From Halobacteriales archaeon SW_5_70_135 (lineage in GTDB: Archaea > Halobacteriota > Halobacteria > Halobacteriales > SW-7-71-33), in the NCBI GenBank assembly GCA_003022865.1, contig PXSK01000021.1:1620-65619 (forward strand): 64,000 nucleotides of DNA, in the 5' to 3' direction. Numbering within the stretch: position 1 is the stretch's first letter; every line of letters begins with the position of its first letter. The notes under the pieces were generated by a model. The model was not told the origin of the DNA, ran no database searches, and saw nothing but the letters and a program-made list of their open reading frames with translations. Both the position numbers and the translations under genes were made by a program. Shown here one piece after another: positions 62,955-64,000 of this stretch.

Positions 62955-63878
62955 ATGCGGGTCCGGAACGTACTGCTGTTCGTCGTCCTGGCGGTCGTCT
63001 GGGGGAGTGCCTTCACCGCGATCAAGGCCGGGCTGGAGTTCTTCCCGCCGGTGCTCTTTGCGGCGTTCCGGTTCGACGTCGCCGGCGTGGCGATGCTCGG
63101 CTACGCCGCCTACGTCACCGACCGCTGGCGGCCGCGCAGCCGCGAGGAGTGGGCCGCCGTCGCCGCCGGCGGCTCGCTGATGATCGCCGCCTACCACGCC
63201 TTCCTGTTCGTCGGCGAGCAGGGGACCACCAGCGCCGCCGCCGCCATCGTCGTCAGTCTCTCGCCGATCCTCACGACCGGCTTCGCCCGCGTACTCCTAC
63301 CGGACGAGCGACTGACGACGACCGGCCTCGTCGGGCTGCTGGTCGGCTTCGTCGGTGTCGGCGTCCTCTCGAACCCCGACCCCGCCAACCTGTTCGACGC
63401 CCGCACCGTCTCGCTGTCGCTCGTCTTCGTCGCCGTCGCCTGCTTCGCGCTCGGCAGCGTGCTCACGCGTCGTGCCGACGACGACCTCCCGGTCGAGACG
63501 ATGGAGGCCTGGTCGATGGTCCTCGGAGCGGGACTGATGCACGTCGCAAGTGTCGGTGTCGGCGAGTCCGTCGGAGCCGTCGAGTGGACCGGCGACGCCC
63601 TCCTCGCGCTCGCCTACCTCGCCGTCGTCGCCTCGTCGCTCGGCTTTCTCATCTACTTCACGCTGCTCGAACGGCTCGGCCCCATCGAGATCAACTTGGT
63701 CTCCTACGCCGCGCCCGTCGCGGCGGCGGCGACCGGGCTCGTCGTCCTGGACGAGCGCCCCACGCCGTACACCGTCGCCGGCTTCCTGCTGATCCTGGTG
63801 GGGTTCAGTCTGATCAAGCGTCGGGAGTTACAGTCCGAGCTGTCGTCACTCCGGGACCGAGTCGAGGGAACCGGGTGA
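62955..63878 (+). CDS. DMT superfamily (EamA) transporter
   Basis: 307 residues from ATG 62955. Ten hydrophobic helices in two EamA halves: NVLLFVVLAVVWGSAFTAIK, FRFDVAGVAMLGYAAYVTD, EQGTTSAAAAIVVSLSPIL, then LVFVAVACFALGSVLTRRADDD, GFLIYFTLLERLGPIEINLVSYAAPVAAAATGLVVLDE and a final helix before KRRELQSELSSLRD. A metabolite or amino-acid exporter; the substrate cannot be deduced. Confidence 0.92.
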   Translation: MRVRNVLLFVVLAVVWGSAFTAIKAGLEFFPPVLFAAFRFDVAGVAMLGYAAYVTDRWRPRSREEWAAVAAGGSLMIAAYHAFLFVGEQGTTSAAAAIVVSLSPILTTGFARVLLPDERLTTTGLVGLLVGFVGVGVLSNPDPANLFDARTVSLSLVFVAVACFALGSVLTRRADDDLPVETMEAWSMVLGAGLMHVASVGVGESVGAVEWTGDALLALAYLAVVASSLGFLIYFTLLERLGPIEINLVSYAAPVAAAATGLVVLDERPTPYTVAGFLLILVGFSLIKRRELQSELSSLRDRVEGTG

Positions 63879-64000
63879 GCCGGCGCGGTCGACGAGGGTC
63901 CTTTCCTCTCCTCAGCCGCCGCCTCCGGCCCGTGACGCGGTGAGGGCCGAAAGGGGCCGGCCGGGGGCTTTCCGGGCCACGACAGCGAGACCGAGAGCAG

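Overview
This window comes from a haloarchaeon (class Halobacteria). The DNA is very G+C-rich, the proteins are strongly acidic, GTG starts are common, and signal peptides are mostly Tat-type with a lipobox. Many genes belong to families known mainly from Halobacteria (DUF5779, DUF5788, DUF5793, DUF5799, DUF5804, DUF5807 types; these names are from memory). Archaeal housekeeping genes are also present: S6e, SecE-Spt5, archaeal methionine adenosyltransferase, an Lhr-type helicase and a beta-CASP nuclease. I cannot name the genus.

Region 1 (1-9.4 kb) is an accessory, decaying segment. It starts with the end of a kdp potassium-pump operon (kdpB, kdpC, and a frame-broken universal-stress gene in the kdpQ position), followed by a membrane protein and a DHH phosphoesterase. 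Next is a visibly more A+T-rich stretch of about 2.7 kb without intact genes. It holds a fossil IS6-type transposase interrupted by three hairpins, a pair of direct repeats, and a G+C-rich segment of successive stem-loops behind a TATA-like box (candidate non-coding RNA). Two broken exported or membrane genes and a tRNA-Gly preceded by two tandem copies of its own 3' end close the region.

Region 2 (9.4-34.7 kb) is mostly ordinary chromosome: amidohydrolase, a type IV pilus ATPase/membrane-platform pair coupled to a methyltransferase, a phosphohexomutase, cytidine deaminase, creatininase family protein, a PAPS-reductase-family PP-loop protein, a lone sdhA, a solo TnpB element, VOC and HtrA-like proteins, OsmC, MBL hydrolases, an SDR epimerase and a regulator. 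A HAD hydrolase and a Tat lipoprotein here have frameshifts.

Region 3 (34.7-39.5 kb) is a pseudogene cluster around tRNA-Lys: an NDH-2-like oxidoreductase, a uridine phosphorylase and a beta-propeller protein all carry several lesions, with intact small genes between them.

Region 4 (39.6-64 kb) is dense housekeeping: DHH nuclease, S6e, beta-CASP nuclease, Lhr helicase, secE-spt5, PHP protein, ArsA/Get3 ATPase, SDR, endonuclease V, rhomboid protease, PolX, FKBP isomerase with a histidine-rich head, CYTH protein, methionine adenosyltransferase, PQQ-type propeller and a DMT transporter. Only a GNAT gene is broken. I found no CRISPR array, no prophage and no complete new defence system. The most unusual material is the structured, repeat-rich and decayed DNA at 5.8-9.3 kb.
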